From Bacillus sp. HNG (GTDB taxonomy: Bacteria; Bacillota; Bacilli; Bacillales; Bacillaceae_L): DNA of 64,000 nucleotides. Within the stretch, counting starts at the first letter, position 1, and each line of letters opens with the position of its first letter. Under the pieces are notes generated by a model that was not told the origin of the DNA, made no database searches, and saw only the letters and a list, made by a program, of their open reading frames with translations. The position numbers and the translations under genes are program-made. The stretch covers positions 496,001-560,000 of the forward strand of contig NZ_QUQV01000002.1 of assembly GCF_003400205.1 (NCBI RefSeq), written 5' to 3'. Below are positions 28,280 through 36,049 of the stretch, in pieces.

Positions 28280-29460
28280 GTACCATTTATTATCATATTG
28301 AAAAAAAGAAATGGTATCAATGTGAAGAAACAAATGGACTTCTCTTTGGAAAGACAAACACCATGATTTCTTATGTAGGGAGCTGCCCAGAGCAATCGCT
28401 CCCTTTTCTTGTTAATAAAGCTGGAAATATGGTTGGCCCTCTCATTGGCATTCTAACTGGCAGCTCAAAAGACAACACTTTTATTGGTAATCTTAAGGTA
28501 CTAAAAAGAATTTTAACCTCCTTACAGGATCATGGTGCATTAGGAATCGTCATTACGCCAAAGTCAATAAAGGGACATTTAGTGGAAGCTTTTACCTTCT
28601 ACCAACCATTACAAAAATGGATCAAATTACAAACTCCTCTTCCGAATGCTGTGTATAATCGTATTCCTTATCGTCACATGGAGGAAACGAAGGATTTTAT
28701 TGACATTGTTTCTTTCTTTAAAAAGGAAGATATCCCTTTTTTTAATCCACACTTTTTTTCTAAATGGGAGATACATCAGATTTTAATGAAGAATGATTTT
28801 GTTCAACGGTTTCTTCCCGAGACCACCCTTCTCAAAAATATAAGCGACCTCAAAAAAATGGTAGCCAAACATCAAATCCTCTATATAAAGAGTTCAACCG
28901 GCCATAAAGGAATTGATCTTTACAGACTGAAAACATCTCAAAATAGAATGATTGTAGAAACACCCCAGGGAAAACAAAGCTACCCAACCCTCACCTCATT
29001 TTGGGAGGAGTATCAGGATGTCTTTGAAACAAACAACTATTTATTACAGGAAGCAATTCAGGCAGACACGTATGATGGGAAACGTTATGACTTGAGAGTT
29101 TTATGTCATTATCGTGATAACGGACATTTTATTAGTGGCATCGGGGTAAGAGTTGCTGGTGAAAATGGAGTGACAACACATGTCCCAAATGGTGGAACAA
29201 TAATCCCCTATCACATTGTTCGACCGCGATTTGATGAGGTTATTTTACAAAAGCTTGTATTTGAAATTGGAAGAACGCTTACGGATGAAACAGGAGAGTT
29301 TATTGGAGAGTTCTCCATTGACCTCGGTCGTTCGAAGGATGGGGCAATTTTTATTTATGAAATCAATTCAAAGCCAATGGTGTTTGATGAGGGGGCTATT
29401 CGACAAAAAGGTCTTGAAAATTTAACCAAACTGCTTATAATGAAAGCATCAAAAGCTTAA
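28276..29460 (+). CDS. ATP-grasp YheC/YheD-family protein, fourth paralogue
   Basis: A 394-residue paralogue with a shortened N-terminal domain that still has VGPLIGILTG. The ATP-grasp core shows YNRIPYRHMEE, FNPHFFSKWEIHQIL, IKSSTGHKGIDL, YDLRVLCHY, THVPNGGT and GEFSIDLGRSKDGAIFIYEINSKPM. The phosphate-binding KP of the others is KS here, a possible functional change. The start ATG overlaps the yheD stop (ATGA), so translation is coupled. It ends the run; the repeat element at 29473 follows immediately. Confidence 0.85.
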   Translation: MSTIYYHIEKKKWYQCEETNGLLFGKTNTMISYVGSCPEQSLPFLVNKAGNMVGPLIGILTGSSKDNTFIGNLKVLKRILTSLQDHGALGIVITPKSIKGHLVEAFTFYQPLQKWIKLQTPLPNAVYNRIPYRHMEETKDFIDIVSFFKKEDIPFFNPHFFSKWEIHQILMKNDFVQRFLPETTLLKNISDLKKMVAKHQILYIKSSTGHKGIDLYRLKTSQNRMIVETPQGKQSYPTLTSFWEEYQDVFETNNYLLQEAIQADTYDGKRYDLRVLCHYRDNGHFISGIGVRVAGENGVTTHVPNGGTIIPYHIVRPRFDEVILQKLVFEIGRTLTDETGEFIGEFSIDLGRSKDGAIFIYEINSKPMVFDEGAIRQKGLENLTKLLIMKASKA

Positions 29461-29472
29461 GCGTCTAAATGA

Positions 29473-29795
29473 GGTACATCGACTAAAAACCGCCACGTCC
29501 TGTGGCAAACGTCGATGTCAGCACTTCCTCGAAAATGCAATGCATTTTCTTCGTGCGATGATTATGCTGTCGAAGCTTTCCTTGTCCTGTGCAAGTCCGG
29601 CAAGCACAAGCCGAGCCTGCATGAAGGTCGCTCTTTGACCTTCTTGATGGATTGGCTTGTGACCTCGAGCTGCTCAAAGCACTAAGGAAGGCTTCTTGAA
29701 TATTCTTCGCAGGAACAAGCTGTGCTTGTTCCGAGAGCTTTTCGCAAGATACTCACTGAATCCTATTCGAGGTGAAAACTCGCTAGGCGCTTAAG
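29473..29795. repeat. Dispersed repeat, copy 1 (matches 44594-44828)
   Basis: This fills most of the 369-base gap between the ATP-grasp genes and yheE. From ACATCGACTA to GACCTCGAG (about 200 bases) it matches the element at 44594-44828 almost base for base, including the hairpin CCACGTCCTGTGG. Its 3' part is different and longer, ending GCTAGGCGCTTAAGCTGG. Short ORFs within are not credible genes. Confidence 0.8.
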
Positions 29796-29829
29796 CTGGA
29801 CGTCAAATAAGACATAAGGGGAGCTTAAG

Positions 29830-30039
29830 ATGATCTCACATTTTCACTGGAAACCTTTATATAAAAGTAGCAAAATTCCCGGTTGGAGCTTTTCTTTTTA
29901 CTTTCAAGGAACAAAATATCATGGCATTTATAATAAGGATGGAAGCATTGATTGGCAAGGCAGCCACCCGGATTTGAAAGTCATTAATGACATTACAAAA
30001 CAAATTCATGAATTAATGCTCTTCCATGTTTACGAATAA
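29830..30039 (+). CDS. yheE: YheE family protein
   Basis: A 69-residue protein, MISHFHWKPLYKSSKIPGWS, then FSFYFQGTKYHGIYNKDGSI and a helical end, matching the small YheE (DUF5342) protein encoded after yheD in B. subtilis. The function is unknown. AGGGGAGC lies just before the ATG. The gap to yheD is enlarged by a repeat element. Confidence 0.8.
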   Translation: MISHFHWKPLYKSSKIPGWSFSFYFQGTKYHGIYNKDGSIDWQGSHPDLKVINDITKQIHELMLFHVYE

Positions 30040-30052
30040 CGAATCTTTTTTC

Positions 30053-30091
30053 ACCTCCTTCACATACTAAGCACAAAAAGGAGGTTTTTTT
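30053..30091 (+). promoter_or_regulatory. Hairpin that buries the Shine-Dalgarno of the next gene
   Basis: ACCTCCTT at 30053-30060 can pair over 8 bp with AAGGAGGT at 30078-30085, the only ribosome binding site for the ORF at 30092. A 7-T run (30085-30091) follows directly. The structure may therefore act both as a terminator for yheE and as a translation block. Confidence 0.6.
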
Positions 30092-30277
30092 ATGGATAAA
30101 AAAGGAAAAGAACGTGAAGACCTTCAATATGAAGGGAAAGATGAAGTATTCATGGATGTGGACCGCTTCATAAATGAAGGAATGGCTGGAGGGAGCGTCT
30201 ACCGTTATCATGATAAAACAAACATAGAGGAAGCGCGCGAATTTGAGAAAGAAGAACCACCGAATGTAATTGAATAA
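30092..30277 (+). CDS. Small charged conserved protein, unknown
   Basis: A 61-residue hydrophilic protein rich in Asp, Glu and Lys. The segment VDRFINEGMAGGSVYRYHDKTNIEEA resembles a small conserved Bacillus protein with a DINRMINEGLAGG-type core; I do not know a function. It may correspond to the yheF position of B. subtilis. A perfect AGGAGG precedes the ATG but can be trapped in the hairpin at 30053-30091. Confidence 0.65.
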   Translation: MDKKGKEREDLQYEGKDEVFMDVDRFINEGMAGGSVYRYHDKTNIEEAREFEKEEPPNVIE

Positions 30278-30350
30278 CAAGTTAGCCACACAGTCTCCTT
30301 CTGTTATAATAGAAGGAGACTTTTTTGATTGAATTGAAGGAGTATTTTAC

Positions 30351-31250
30351 ATGATTGAAAATTTAATGAAGCATTATAAGGATGCTTTTATAACAGCAGA
30401 ATCACCATATAAGACAGATTTATATTCATGGTTTTTAACAGACACAGGAACTTTTTTTGGAATTAAAAAGGACCGTCTTTCTACAAAAGAGACTTCCCTT
30501 TTATCTTCCCTTTTCACACCATATGGCACTCATGTTAATGATATGAACGATACACAGGCATTTTGGTATAACCTTTTGTTTTTACAACAAGGGACCGTAT
30601 CACCTGAACAATTTTCTTTTTCGCAGTGTCGGTTTATTCAGTTTTATGCCGACCAACCGATTACTGACCATCTTGAATTCCAGGAGGCCATTCAGGCACT
30701 GTTACCAAGAGATACGATCTTTCTATGGGAAAATGATTCAAGCGGCGTTCTCGTTGAAACAAGAAACGAGGAAATCATTGAGGATGTCTTTTATGATGAA
30801 ATCACCGTGACGTTAACAAGTGATTTTTACACAGACATGCGTTTATTTATTGGACAAACCCATCCCCTTTCTGACAATCTTGGCTCTCTTTTTCATACCG
30901 AAAAAGAATGGTTTCAAAAGGGTATACAATTTTTACATAAACAGAAGGTTTATCGATTACATGATATTCTGCCATTTTTATTACTTGAAGGAATGGATGA
31001 AGATTTTCGGAACCAACTGAAAAATGTGATTCCGGAAGAACTACAAGATGATCATGAATTACTTGAAACGATAAAAGTTTTCTTCGAAAGTGATTTGAAT
31101 GTTTCAAATGCAGCGAAGCGATTATATATGCACCGGAATAGTTTGCAGTACCGAATCGAAAAATTCATTGAAAAGACAGGGATTGATATTAAACATTTCC
31201 ACGGTGCTGTAACAACTTATCTAGCCATTTTAGATCTTGAACATTTTTAG
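30351..31250 (+). CDS. PucR/CdaR-type helix-turn-helix regulator (YxkF-like)
   Basis: A 299-residue protein. The N-terminal 200 residues show no clear known domain; the C-terminus has a PucR-type HTH (TIKVFFESDLNVSNAAKRLY, then MHRNSLQYRIEKFIEKTG and AVTTYLAILD). It is encoded just upstream of msmX, as yxkF is in B. subtilis, so it may be the YxkF orthologue and could influence carbohydrate uptake. The ATG is preceded by GAAGGAG at suitable distance. Confidence 0.8.
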   Translation: MIENLMKHYKDAFITAESPYKTDLYSWFLTDTGTFFGIKKDRLSTKETSLLSSLFTPYGTHVNDMNDTQAFWYNLLFLQQGTVSPEQFSFSQCRFIQFYADQPITDHLEFQEAIQALLPRDTIFLWENDSSGVLVETRNEEIIEDVFYDEITVTLTSDFYTDMRLFIGQTHPLSDNLGSLFHTEKEWFQKGIQFLHKQKVYRLHDILPFLLLEGMDEDFRNQLKNVIPEELQDDHELLETIKVFFESDLNVSNAAKRLYMHRNSLQYRIEKFIEKTGIDIKHFHGAVTTYLAILDLEHF

Positions 31251-31301
31251 AATTGGTAGACATGCACGAAAACCCTTTCAATGTTTTGTGCAATTTACAC
31301 A

Positions 31302-31330
31302 TTTACGCATTTTTCTCTTTAAAGTAAACT
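31302..31330 (+). promoter_or_regulatory. Predicted sigma-A promoter of msmX
   Basis: TTTACG (31302-31307) and TAAACT (31325-31330) are spaced by 17 bases. The expected start near 31337 abuts the cre site. Confidence 0.5.
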
Positions 31331-31338
31331 TTAGCTAT

Positions 31339-31352
31339 GGAAAACGTTTACA
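31339..31352 (+). promoter_or_regulatory. Catabolite-responsive element (cre) before msmX
   Basis: GGAAAACGTTTACA matches the CcpA consensus TGWNANCGNTNWCA at 13 of 14 positions (only the first base differs). It lies at the predicted transcription start, 3 bases before AGGAGG, a position expected for repression by CcpA under glucose. Confidence 0.7.
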
Positions 31353-31367
31353 CTAGGAGGAGAAAAA

Positions 31368-32465
31368 ATGGCTGAATTAGTTTTAGATCATATTTACAAA
31401 GTATACGACAATAAAGTAACTGCAGTAGAAGATTTTAACCTTCATATTAAAGATAAAGAATTCATCGTATTTGTAGGTCCATCTGGTTGCGGTAAGTCAA
31501 CTACACTACGTATGATTGCTGGATTAGAAGAGATTTCTCAAGGGGATTTCTACATTGATGATAAACGTGTAAATGATGTTGCTCCAAAAGATCGTGACAT
31601 CGCGATGGTATTCCAAAACTATGCGCTATACCCACATATGAGTGTATATGATAACATGGCATTCGGATTAAAGCTTCGTAAATTCCCGAAAGATGAAATT
31701 GATCGCCGTGTGAAAGAAGCTGCAAAAATTCTTGGTCTAGAAGAATATTTAACTCGTAAGCCTAAAGCATTATCAGGTGGTCAGCGTCAGCGTGTTGCAC
31801 TAGGCCGTGCAATCGTTCGTGACGCAAAGGTATTCTTAATGGACGAACCATTATCAAACCTTGATGCAAAGCTTCGTGTACAAATGCGTGCTGAAATTTC
31901 TAAGCTTCACCAACGCCTTCAAACAACAACTATTTATGTAACACATGACCAAACAGAAGCGATGACAATGGCTACACGTCTTGTTGTTATGAAAGATGGC
32001 ATTATCCAACAGGTTGGTGCGCCTAAAGATGTTTATGACAATCCAGAAAACGTATTCGTTGCTGGTTTCATCGGTTCTCCAGCGATGAACTTCTTCCCTG
32101 GTACTTTACAGGATGGTACCTTCACTATTGGTGATGTAAAAGTTGCTGTACCAGAAGGAAAAATGAAGGTTCTTCGTGAACAAGGCTATGTAAACAAAGA
32201 TGTCATCCTTGGTATTCGTCCAGAGGATATTCATGACGAGCCTGTGTTCATTGAATCTGCTCAAGGTTCTAAAATCAATGCACTTATTGAAGTGTCTGAA
32301 TTAACTGGTGCTGAAACAATGCTTTATTCACAGCTTGCTGGTAATGACTTTGTTGCGCGTGTTGATTCACGTACTCAAGCAAAACCAGGTGAAACAGTAG
32401 AACTTGCATTTGACATGAACAAATGCCATTTCTTTGACGCAGAAACTGAAAAGAGAATTCGCTAA
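31368..32465 (+). CDS. msmX: Multi-sugar ABC transporter ATPase MsmX
   Basis: A 365-residue ATPase with Walker A GPSGCGKSTT, Q-loop QNYALYPHM, signature LSGGQRQR, Walker B VFLMDEPLSNLD and H-loop TVTHDQ-type YVTHDQTEAM. A C-terminal TOBE/MsmK-like domain (about residues 240-365) follows. MsmX energises several sugar ABC importers encoded elsewhere in B. subtilis, consistent with its solitary place here. A cre site and promoter lie upstream, and a terminator follows at 32538. Confidence 0.93.
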   Translation: MAELVLDHIYKVYDNKVTAVEDFNLHIKDKEFIVFVGPSGCGKSTTLRMIAGLEEISQGDFYIDDKRVNDVAPKDRDIAMVFQNYALYPHMSVYDNMAFGLKLRKFPKDEIDRRVKEAAKILGLEEYLTRKPKALSGGQRQRVALGRAIVRDAKVFLMDEPLSNLDAKLRVQMRAEISKLHQRLQTTTIYVTHDQTEAMTMATRLVVMKDGIIQQVGAPKDVYDNPENVFVAGFIGSPAMNFFPGTLQDGTFTIGDVKVAVPEGKMKVLREQGYVNKDVILGIRPEDIHDEPVFIESAQGSKINALIEVSELTGAETMLYSQLAGNDFVARVDSRTQAKPGETVELAFDMNKCHFFDAETEKRIR

Positions 32466-32537
32466 TCAAAAAGAAAAAAGTCGCCTGCATCTTGTAAAGG
32501 ATCTCGATTTCGGGTGCTTTATCACTAAATGACATTA

Positions 32538-32572
32538 AAAAATGACGTGTGATTTGACACACGTCATTTTTC
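32538..32572 (+). terminator. Terminator after msmX
   Basis: A 13-bp stem (AAAAATGACGTGT with its complement) and T run. Confidence 0.85.
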
Positions 32573-32752
32573 TTATTTGCTAAGGTTTTAAACCTATTTC
32601 TTCGTTATTGACATACAATTGACACTCAGACAACAAGGGTTGAACAATGAAAAAGTGGATCAAAACTTCTGTCAATTGCAATTTGTTCCGAGCACCTACC
32701 TTATCGGTTGTCGGAATAGGCTAAGCACCCAGACCGATGAGACCGATTAATA

Positions 32753-32940
32753 GATGGAAAAATTCCGCCTAATTCGTAAAAAGCACTGAAAATAGCCTAA
32801 ACAAACGGAGAGATTCCGCTTATTGACTCTAAAAAATGAAAAAGAAGGCTTTTTCATTCGGATAACCGGAAAACTTCCGCTAATATAGGTCTATAAGATC
32901 CCCATTTCAAATTTAAACGGAAATCCTCACTTATTTATTT
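32753..32940. repeat. Four diverged CGGAA-TTCCG repeats
   Basis: In the 536-base gap between msmX and the zinc-ribbon gene, four copies of a CGGA-N-TTCCGC(T/C)(T/A)A unit begin near 32756, 32806, 32867 and 32917, about 50-60 bases apart. The last copy is degraded. No ORF is supported. Confidence 0.5.
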
Positions 32941-32944
32941 TAAT

Positions 32945-32973
32945 GGAACCAGAGGGACGGTTCCCGTGGCTCC
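32945..32973. repeat. Copy of the GGGACGGTT (REP-like) repeat
   Basis: GGAACCAGAGGGACGGTTCC forms a short hairpin and is continued by CGTGGCTCC; the block matches the copy at 13017-13041 in the other orientation. Confidence 0.65.
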
Positions 32974-33001
32974 TTTACTCCTTGGCTCCTTTGCTCCATC
33001 C

Positions 33002-33244
33002 TCATTCTTTAATTAATTTTATTTCTTGGTTATGGCAGTTTGTACAATAGAATAGATGGGCACATTCATTGTTTTGTAAGGTTGTTTGGATGCCATCTAT
33101 TTTTTTCATGTCATCTATTTGCATATATGCACTGTAGTCATCAAAGTAATCAATAATACGTCCTGAATCCTCTAAAGAATTCCCACATTGTGCACATGAG
33201 AAGCTAGCTTTGTTAAAGCCATTACATAATGGACAAATCGGCAT
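33002..33244 (-). CDS. Small zinc-ribbon protein, unknown
   Basis: An 80-residue protein with three Cys pairs: CPLC near the N-terminus, CAQC at about residue 17-20, and CTNCHNQ near the end. Two zinc ribbons are likely; the middle is acidic (IIDYFDDYSAYMQIDDM). I do not recognise the family. A good AGGAGA-type site precedes the ATG. It lies divergent from the SASP gene, so sporulation linkage is possible but not shown. Confidence 0.6.
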   Translation of the reverse strand: MPICPLCNGFNKASFSCAQCGNSLEDSGRIIDYFDDYSAYMQIDDMKKIDGIQTTLQNNECAHLFYCTNCHNQEIKLIKE

Positions 33245-33350
33245 AATCTCTTCTCCTACTCATTTTCATATTTAGTTATCACTAGTTTTTCGATGAAACA
33301 ATGCAGTTATGCTTTCTTTTCCGTAGGAATTAATTGGCAAAGTTAATTTC

Positions 33351-33379
33351 GAATATAAACTTCATTTCGTCACATAATA
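33351..33379 (+). promoter_or_regulatory. Predicted sigma-G promoter of the SASP gene
   Basis: GAATA (33351-33355) and CATAATA (33373-33379) are spaced by 17 bases, fitting the forespore sigma-G consensus. Transcription would start near 33387, leaving a leader of about 145 bases. Confidence 0.65.
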
Positions 33380-33439
33380 CTTAGTACAAACACAGCAACA
33401 CACAACTCACCAAGCAACACATAAAACTTAAACACACAC

Positions 33440-33499
33440 GGGTTAGCCTAGAGGCTAAGGAAACCCTTATATCTGGTGCAATTCCGGAGTAACCCACCA
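33440..33499 (+). ncRNA. Cloverleaf-like (tRNA-like) element in the SASP leader
   Basis: Sixty bases can fold as follows: an outer 6-bp stem GGGTTA/TAACCC; a 3-bp hairpin GCC-TAGA-GGC; a 5-bp hairpin TAAGG-AAAC-CCTTA; and a 5-bp stem TCTGG-TGCAATT-CCGGA with a 7-base loop, like a T arm. The outer stem is followed by ACCA. It is too short for a normal tRNA and lacks a 7-base anticodon loop. An unstructured CA-rich leader precedes it. Function is unknown. Confidence 0.45.
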
Positions 33500-33530
33500 A
33501 AAAAAATCAGTTTAAGGAGATGAAGGAAAA

Positions 33531-33731
33531 ATGGCAAACAACAACAACAGTAACCAATTATTAGTACCAGGTGCAGAACAAGCTATCGACCAAATGAAGT
33601 ATGAAATTGCTCAAGAATTTGGTGTTAACTTAGGTGCTGACACTACATCTCGCGCAAACGGATCAGTTGGTGGAGAAATTACAAAGCGTTTAGTATCTTT
33701 TGCTCAACAATCTATGGGTGGAAGAGCTTAA
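33531..33731 (+). CDS. Alpha/beta-type small acid-soluble spore protein
   Basis: A 66-residue SASP that coats and protects spore DNA and is degraded at germination by GPR. The N-terminal Asn-rich [18 protein letters not shown], the GPR cleavage region [20 protein letters not shown], and [14 protein letters not shown] are family hallmarks. It occupies the place of sspB after the yhe genes. AAGGAGATG lies about 10 bases before the ATG. A sigma-G promoter and a long structured leader lie upstream. Confidence 0.95.
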   Translation: MANNNNSNQLLVPGAEQAIDQMKYEIAQEFGVNLGADTTSRANGSVGGEITKRLVSFAQQSMGGRA

Positions 33732-33755
33732 TAACAATTAAATATTTTTGGCTAG

Positions 33756-33785
33756 AGAGGCACCCTTAACGGGTGTCTCTTATTT
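33756..33785 (+). terminator. Terminator after the SASP gene
   Basis: AGAGGCACCC pairs with GGGTGTCTCT around a 5-base loop, followed by TATTTTT. Confidence 0.8.
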
Positions 33786-33882
33786 TTCTCATGATTATAT
33801 TCTTCCCAACTTTTGACTTGATTTTTTACAGAATATTATTGGGATACTAAACAAGAAGATATGATTATAGGAGGCGTTTGCT

Positions 33883-34104
33883 TTGAAGGATAAACTTAAA
33901 AACAGTACAGAGGACTTAGCTGCAAGACATTACCAGCCTGGAGATTACGAAAAGGACGATCAATTATCCTCAGGACTTGCTACAACCCATGAACAAGTAA
34001 GTGATTCTTACATGGAAGGCGAAATTGCAGCCCCTTTCAATAATAAGACGAAAACGAAAAATGGAGAATCTTCAAATGAAGGTTACCAGGATTACTATTC
34101 ATAA
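33883..34104 (+). CDS. YozQ-like (DUF4025) small protein, TTG start
   Basis: A 73-residue hydrophilic protein. The core HYQPGDYEKDDQLSSGLATT and HEQVSDSYMEG matches the YozQ/DUF4025 small-protein family of Bacillus, of unknown function. The start is TTG, supported by a perfect AGGAGG 8 bases upstream; no ATG is available. The following gene also begins with TTG, 31 bases after this stop, so the two may be co-transcribed. Confidence 0.75.
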   Translation: MKDKLKNSTEDLAARHYQPGDYEKDDQLSSGLATTHEQVSDSYMEGEIAAPFNNKTKTKNGESSNEGYQDYYS

Positions 34105-34135
34105 GATATGAATTCCCTTTTAGGAGAGATCCGAA

Positions 34136-34525
34136 TTGAGTGAAGTACAGCAATTTATTCGGGATATAACAACGAAAGCTAAAGATACATTATCAAATAC
34201 ATCCCAACTTGTAAAAGAAAAAATTAATACTGTTTTGCAAAGACCAATGGCAACGATAGATGACCTTGCCCAATATATTTCAGCCCACCCAGATACGAGT
34301 TTCGATACAAAAGAATTCCTTGGGTTTCAGTATCATTTTTACCACCTTAAAGTTTCGGATATTGTCTTTTATCTCGAAACCAAGGGAGATCATGGTGATT
34401 ACATTCTAGACTTGTCTGTGTGTTCACCTGAAGGGACACTCTTTGAATACCATTCTTTCGAAAAGAAATATGGAGCGGATGAAAAAGTGCCCATCCCGGC
34501 AGCTTTGGCTAGCATCATTCAGTAA
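34136..34525 (+). CDS. Hypothetical protein, TTG start
   Basis: A 129-residue protein I do not recognise. The N-terminal 40 residues are an amphipathic helix (VQQFIRDITTKAKDTLSNTS), the rest looks alpha/beta (FLGFQYHFYHLKVSDIVFYL). There is no signal peptide or membrane segment. The TTG start is supported by AGGAGAG about 9 bases upstream. It is likely co-transcribed with the YozQ-like gene and is closed by a long REP-like hairpin. Confidence 0.6.
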   Translation: MSEVQQFIRDITTKAKDTLSNTSQLVKEKINTVLQRPMATIDDLAQYISAHPDTSFDTKEFLGFQYHFYHLKVSDIVFYLETKGDHGDYILDLSVCSPEGTLFEYHSFEKKYGADEKVPIPAALASIIQ

Positions 34526-34532
34526 ATGTAAA

Positions 34533-34586
34533 GGGGGACGGTTCTCACAGTTTTCCATTTTTTCGAAAACCATGAGAACCGTCCCC
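34533..34586. repeat. Long REP-like hairpin with GGGGACGGTTCTCA arms
   Basis: GGGGACGGTTCTCA (34534-34547) pairs perfectly over 14 bp with 34573-34586, with an added inner GTTTTC/GAAAAC stem. The arms match the core of the repeats at 13017 and 32945. It lies between two converging genes and may also stop transcription. Confidence 0.75.
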
Positions 34587-34603
34587 TGGATCACGTTGGA
34601 TCC

Positions 34604-35872
34604 TTATTTTTCAATTTCTAATATTTGTTGGTTTACTTCTACATTTACTTTTCGGATGCGGCGGTTTTCCACTTCTGTGACTGTTAAGGTGAGATGCAAG
34701 TAATCAAAGGTGTCCCCGGTAACTGGAATTTTCTCAAATGATTCAAATATCCAACCCCCAACAGAATGATGGGAGCTTTCCGGTTCTTCAATTCCAATGA
34801 TTTCTGCAAAATCGTCAAGAGGCATATCCGCATTTATTTCATATGTATTTTCATCTAATTGTGTAATATATTTAATCTTTTCATCATGTTCATCCCAAAT
34901 CTCACCGACGATCTCTTCGATGATATCTTCTAAAGTAATCAAACCTGAAGTTCCGCCAAATTCATCAACAACGATTGCCAAATGTGTTTTGCTCTTTTGA
35001 AGCTCTGGCAGCAAGGTTGAGATTTTCATCGATTCAACTACAAAAAATGGTTTGCGGATTATTGAACGAACATTTATTTTCTTTTGTTGAACGAGAAGAC
35101 TTAAAAATTCACGTTCTGATAGAATACCAATGATATTGTCGGTATTGTCTTCGTACACTGGTACACGTGAATAACGTTCCTCTAAGAACATATCTCGTAT
35201 CTTTTCTATCGGATCATTCACCTCAACAGCAACCATATCAATGCGCGGTGTTAATATTTCCCCCACTAAAATATCGTTGAAATCAAGGGAACGGTGTACT
35301 AATTCTTTTTCTTTATTATCAATAACTCCTTCTTCTTCACTCAAATCAACCATTACTTTGATTTCTTCTTCGGTAAAGGATGGAGTATCATTATTACTTT
35401 TAATAAGCTTGGCTGCTAATGCTTTTAATAATCCAAATAGATAGGTAACTGGTGTGAGTATCTTCATTAATAAAAATAATACGCCAGAGACCCGTAATGA
35501 GAAATTTTCTGCATTTTCTTTTGCAAATGATTTTGGAAGGACCTCTCCGAAAATTAATATGAGTAGCGTCATTACAAACGTACTAATAACAAGCCCGGTA
35601 TTTCCTCCAAGAAGATCTGAAGCTAGCTTCGATGCAATTGATGCTGCAGCAATATTTACAATATTGTTCCCAACAAGAATAGTCGAAAGGGCGTTATCAA
35701 AATGCTCCGTAATATAAAATGCCTTCTTACTTCCACGTCGCTTTTCATCCACATAATTCTTTAGCCGTATTCGATTAACACTTGAATAGGCTGTTTCACT
35801 TGCAGAAAAAAACGCTGATAACATGATTAAAACGACTAACAAAATGATGGTACTCAGTGGCAAATCGTCCAC
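34604..35872 (-). CDS. CNNM/CorC-type CBS-domain membrane protein (hemolysin-like)
   Basis: A 422-residue protein. A CNNM domain (DUF21; helices from about residue 5 to 160, with SAFFSASETAYSSVNR and GEVLPKSFAKENAE) is followed by two CBS motifs (about 205-325, PRIDMVAVEVND and RVPVYEDNTDNIIGIL) and a CorC/HlyC domain (TLEDIIEEIVGEIWDEHD). Such proteins are thought to export magnesium or cobalt; the hemolysin label is historical. The GTG start has AGGAG 12 bases upstream. Confidence 0.92.
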   Translation of the reverse strand: MDDLPLSTIILLVVLIMLSAFFSASETAYSSVNRIRLKNYVDEKRRGSKKAFYITEHFDNALSTILVGNNIVNIAAASIASKLASDLLGGNTGLVISTFVMTLLILIFGEVLPKSFAKENAENFSLRVSGVLFLLMKILTPVTYLFGLLKALAAKLIKSNNDTPSFTEEEIKVMVDLSEEEGVIDNKEKELVHRSLDFNDILVGEILTPRIDMVAVEVNDPIEKIRDMFLEERYSRVPVYEDNTDNIIGILSEREFLSLLVQQKKINVRSIIRKPFFVVESMKISTLLPELQKSKTHLAIVVDEFGGTSGLITLEDIIEEIVGEIWDEHDEKIKYITQLDENTYEINADMPLDDFAEIIGIEEPESSHHSVGGWIFESFEKIPVTGDTFDYLHLTLTVTEVENRRIRKVNVEVNQQILEIEK

Positions 35873-36012
35873 GTAAATTTCACACTCCTAAATTGTAATT
35901 GACTTTATTTTTGTTTATGATGAAAAGAGATAAAGTCAAAATCTTAATACGAGAATATCGATTATTTTTATAATAGCAAACATTCTCTTATATGGGAATG
36001 ATTATCTATGAA

Positions 36013-36028
36013 TGTGATTTAAATCACA
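36013..36028 (+). promoter_or_regulatory. FNR/CRP-type box before the globin gene
   Basis: TGTGATTTAAATCACA is a perfect 16-bp palindrome and fits the Bacillus FNR site TGTGA-N6-TCACA. Its centre (36020.5) lies 41.5 bases before the start predicted from the -10 hexamer TATAGT at 36050-36055, the spacing of an activated promoter. This predicts induction when oxygen is low. Confidence 0.8.
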
Positions 36029-36049
36029 CCATGCTATTTTTAGTATTGA

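Noticed and set aside
29473-29795. Short coding ORFs inside the dispersed repeat
   Set aside because: The frames do not persist in the second copy (44594-44828) and have no RBS.
33440-33499. A functional tRNA gene
   Set aside because: The element is 60 bases, lacks a 7-base anticodon loop and a proper D arm, so it is reported only as tRNA-like.
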